Shown in pieces: positions 61,422 to 64,000 of a stretch of DNA of 64,000 bases. Numbering within the stretch: the first letter of the stretch is position 1; every line of letters starts with the position of its first letter. The DNA lies in contig NZ_REFA01000003.1 of assembly GCF_003852705.1 (NCBI RefSeq), forward strand, positions 62,001 to 126,000, read 5' to 3'. The notes below the pieces were generated by a model, which saw only the letters and a program-made list of their open reading frames with translations, did not search any database and was not told the origin of the DNA. Both the position numbers and the translations under genes were made by a program. The stretch comes from Amniculibacterium aquaticum. Lineage in GTDB: Bacteria; Bacteroidota; Bacteroidia; Flavobacteriales; Weeksellaceae.

Positions 61422-63005
61422 CTAAGGTATAGGATTGGGTTCTGCTACTATAAACTGTTCGGTTGCGGTATAGATCTTTCCGTATCTATCGATAACCCTT
61501 ACCTCTACAGTATGAGAGCCTTTGGACAACTTCTTCGGAAATCCTGCGGTCCAAATATGTTGGGAAATTTCTGGGTTAGACGGTCTTCTGCCTTCAAAAA
61601 GTTGCTGGGTGGTATCCCATTGGTACACAGAAATGGCAAAATTAGGATCTGCAGTTGGGGAAAACGACATGTCCTTCCACTCTCCTTGATCGATTCTGTA
61701 TTCCATTTTATCATTTTTAGATCCCATAAAAAAGTTGGCCATAATGCGAGCCGAATTTTTAGAATGGAAAGGAATCACTTCTGGGACATGCAATTTGATC
61801 TGATAGCTTTCTGGTTTTCCGGCAACTTTATACTCGATATCATATTGATTATCTTTGAAGTTAATAAAAGAATAACCTCTATCCGTACCATCTCTCATGG
61901 TAGATGCAGGAACTCCCAAATTGTCCTTGATGCCAGAGTACCAATCACCAGAAGTAGTCCCGACATTGTATTCGTGCAAAGGCTTTTCTCCATTCCATCC
62001 AGCTTCTTTTCCGTAGAACAACTGCTGCTGAACATGAGTGTGTGCCGAAAGTAAAAGCGTATTTTTAAAAGGCTCTAAGGCTTTGAACAATCTTTCTCGG
62101 TCTTCTTTTCTAAAACTTTTTTCGTGTGACTGATATAAAGGAATATGATACGATATCACCACCAATTGGTTGGGATCCACATGCTTCAAATCGTTTTCTA
62201 CAAATTTCATTTGATCTTCTCTAAAGCCACCCCAATAGCTTTTTCCACCTCTAGGATCTGGATATAAGATGTCATCTAACACAATAAAATGAACATTTCC
62301 ATAGTTGAAGGCATAATTGGCAGGACCAAAATTGGCTTCAAAAGTTTCGTCAGAAAGCTGATCTTCTTTCGCATCATAGTTCATGTCATGATTTCCCATC
62401 ACATTATACCATGGCAACCCGACCTCTTTCATTACTTTAGAATACAACGGTTGTAGACTTAGATCATCGCCAACAATATCGCCCAAACTAATTCCAAAAA
62501 CGGCCGATTTTTTGTTATTCTTCACTTCATTGACAATACCCCTGCGGAAATAATCCAATTCTTTTTCATTATAAGGTTGAGGATCTCCAAAAACCAAAAT
62601 ACTGAAATCTTTATTTTCCTTTTGCTCAAAAAGAGGGAAGTTAATTTCTTTTGGCAAGTTTCCTGTGGGTGCACTTCCTTTGTATTTAAAATCGGCAGGT
62701 GACCCCTGTGGCTTGTGCTGATAATAGTACATAGGCTGCTGTAGTGATGACACTGGAAACATAAATTGGGCCGGCTTAACCACAAATATAGTTTGTCCCT
62801 CCTTCACAGGGATTTGGTACCAACCTTTTTCATTCGTCAATACAACATCTTCACCATTGGATACCGCAACTTTGGACATTCCATTTTCACGGTTTTCTTT
62901 TTTTAAATTTTTATTGGCATCGTGGAAAACATATCCCGTTGCATAATTTTGAGAAAATGCCATGGCCGAAATCAGCATACAAGGCAATATGAATTGATTT
63001 TTCAT
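61422..63005 (-). CDS. Exported calcineurin-like phosphoesterase
   Basis: A 527-residue protein with signal peptide MKNQFILPCMLISAMAFSQ. An N-terminal beta domain (about 20-130) precedes the metallophosphatase core: VFGDPQ, SLGDIVGDD, VMGNHDMNYD and LLSAHTHVQQQ give the metal ligands. A C-terminal beta domain (about 400-527: GSHTVEVRVIDRYGKIY) completes the typical three-part Bacteroidota architecture (calcineurin N and C domains). It hydrolyses phosphoesters outside the inner membrane; substrate unknown. It starts 24 bases after the SusD gene stop, so the two are likely one operon. Confidence 0.9.
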   Translation of the reverse strand: MKNQFILPCMLISAMAFSQNYATGYVFHDANKNLKKENRENGMSKVAVSNGEDVVLTNEKGWYQIPVKEGQTIFVVKPAQFMFPVSSLQQPMYYYQHKPQGSPADFKYKGSAPTGNLPKEINFPLFEQKENKDFSILVFGDPQPYNEKELDYFRRGIVNEVKNNKKSAVFGISLGDIVGDDLSLQPLYSKVMKEVGLPWYNVMGNHDMNYDAKEDQLSDETFEANFGPANYAFNYGNVHFIVLDDILYPDPRGGKSYWGGFREDQMKFVENDLKHVDPNQLVVISYHIPLYQSHEKSFRKEDRERLFKALEPFKNTLLLSAHTHVQQQLFYGKEAGWNGEKPLHEYNVGTTSGDWYSGIKDNLGVPASTMRDGTDRGYSFINFKDNQYDIEYKVAGKPESYQIKLHVPEVIPFHSKNSARIMANFFMGSKNDKMEYRIDQGEWKDMSFSPTADPNFAISVYQWDTTQQLFEGRRPSNPEISQHIWTAGFPKKLSKGSHTVEVRVIDRYGKIYTATEQFIVAEPNPIP

Positions 63006-63029
63006 TCTAAATAAAAGTTTATAATATTA

Positions 63030-64000
63030 CTATTGTTGCCACCAAAGTTTGGTGTTAATGTTATCTCCACCAATGGCCTGAGCCGCGTTTTGATAATTTT
63101 CTGGATTCATCACCTTTGCATTAGGCGGATACATGAATCTTTTTGGCATTTTACCATCGTTCATCAAACCACCGTTATTGGGCAACATAGGCAATCCAGT
63201 ACGGTTAAATTCATACCATTGTTGATGATCTACAAAGAATAAAGAGAGGTACTTTTGCAGCATAATTCTCTCCAAAGATTGGTTATAACCCACATTGGTA
63301 TTGGTAAAATAATTGGCTGGCACCACAGCTCCCCATTGTTCTATGATGGAAGTAACTCCGTTTTTATAATAGGTTTCTGTATTGCCTCCAATGATGTTTT
63401 TAAATGATAATTCAGCCAGAATAAATTGAAGTTCAGAATAGGTCATCAATAAAATTTTCATAGGAGCTTTTGCCAAATTTTGATTGAGATTAGACGGTTG
63501 GTAACTAAAAACCGTACCCAACTGATAGCCTGAAGGTGCCCCTTTGTATCCTATAGAGGTATTTGTAGCCAGATCTTTCGCCGTACTGAAAAACATGGAC
63601 ATTCTAGGGTCGTTGTTTTTTTTCATTTCATCAATAAAAAATTCTCCAGCGGCTCTTCCGGTTGTAAAATCCTGTGGTCTTGCAACAGGAGGCAGATATG
63701 GAGCAATGCCAGATAAACTGAGTACGGCAGAATCTGTATTGGAGGTAAAAAGTGGATACACGGTTGGATTGTTCACAATCTCTTGTATCCTGACATGGAC
63801 ATTAAGGTCTCCGTTCTTGTTGAGTGATCTGGTTAACAACCGAAGCGAAAGTGAGTTGCAGAATTTTTTCCATTGCAGAATACCATCATTAGAATTGTTG
63901 GCGTTGTAAAAAAGATCGATTTCTGATAATTTTTTCGTGGTATCAAAAAGCGAATTGGCTTCTTTCAAATCATTCAACAAAGCCGTATAGATGTCTTTTT
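63030..64000 (-). CDS. SusD/RagB-type outer-membrane nutrient-binding lipoprotein, C-terminal part
   Basis: The frame is open to the right edge; the N-terminal lipobox lies outside. About 323 residues are present, with the SusD-like features ALLNDLKEANSLF, WKKFCNSLSLRLLTR, LMTYSELQFILAELSFK, and the C-terminal KMPKRFMYPPNAKVMNPENYQ and WQQ end. SusD partners a SusC TonB-dependent barrel, expected upstream outside the window. Pairing with a phosphoesterase suggests uptake and use of a phosphorylated or organic-phosphate substrate, which is an inference. Confidence 0.9.
   Translation of the reverse strand, partial: KDIYTALLNDLKEANSLFDTTKKLSEIDLFYNANNSNDGILQWKKFCNSLSLRLLTRSLNKNGDLNVHVRIQEIVNNPTVYPLFTSNTDSAVLSLSGIAPYLPPVARPQDFTTGRAAGEFFIDEMKKNNDPRMSMFFSTAKDLATNTSIGYKGAPSGYQLGTVFSYQPSNLNQNLAKAPMKILLMTYSELQFILAELSFKNIIGGNTETYYKNGVTSIIEQWGAVVPANYFTNTNVGYNQSLERIMLQKYLSLFFVDHQQWYEFNRTGLPMLPNNGGLMNDGKMPKRFMYPPNAKVMNPENYQNAAQAIGGDNINTKLWWQQ

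Overview
The window comes from a low-GC Bacteroidota chromosome, most likely class Flavobacteriia and family Weeksellaceae (Chryseobacterium-like). The evidence is gene families largely confined to that group (GLPGLI, DUF4290, DUF3822, DUF6341/DUF6427, OstA-like protein, a SusD lipoprotein) and promoters of the Bacteroidota type (TTG, then about 20 bases, then TAnnTTTG). The genus is inferred, not proven.

Layout. 1-12.2 kb is chromosomal backbone: the end of an M16 peptidase, a GLPGLI protein, a minus-strand surface-glycan cluster (GNAT, polysaccharide deacetylase, two glycosyltransferase-type genes, methyltransferase), aspartase, an N-acetylmuramoyl-L-alanine amidase, a Ser-Pro-Arg tRNA cluster, a muramidase gene lacking a normal start codon, and a DUF2975/XRE pair.

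12,215-35,784 is a 23.6 kb integrated mobilizable island. It is bounded by an imperfect 35-bp direct repeat. One copy is the dnaK terminator; the other overlaps the 3' end of the XRE gene. Integrase arm-type GTACAAA sites lie just inside both ends. Its right part (28-35.6 kb) is a mobility and replication module: tyrosine integrase, excisionase-like HTH proteins, VapE-type ATPase, toprim primase, relaxase and accessory Mob protein, plus an iteron-like intergenic region. Its left part (12.5-28 kb) is defence cargo: a HipBA pair and a type I restriction-modification locus. Three extra genes sit between hsdS and hsdR: a DUF262/GmrSD-like nuclease and two GHKL-ATPase proteins, each with a C-terminal PD-(D/E)XK-like motif. 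A small XRE gene with a perfect palindromic operator heads this operon. This composite is the best candidate for an unusual defence system here.

35.8-64 kb is backbone again: dnaK, DUF2752 and CCC-motif membrane proteins, DUF4290-murA-pssA, an exonuclease, a FAH-family protein, a universal stress protein, a Fur-like regulator with an OstA-like protein, a class III aminotransferase, a second identical tRNA-Pro, a DUF2130 protein next to a 1612-residue exonuclease-RecQ-UvrD fusion, pdxH, algH, an OmpA-type protein, the DUF6341/DUF6427/DUF3109 group, and a phosphoesterase beside a truncated SusD gene.

The intergenic spaces carry a MITE-like family of about 190-230 bp with terminal inverted repeats (three copies plus two solitary ends), two hairpin-centred REP-like elements, and an 8-bp tandem array that appears to have grown out of the pssA terminator.
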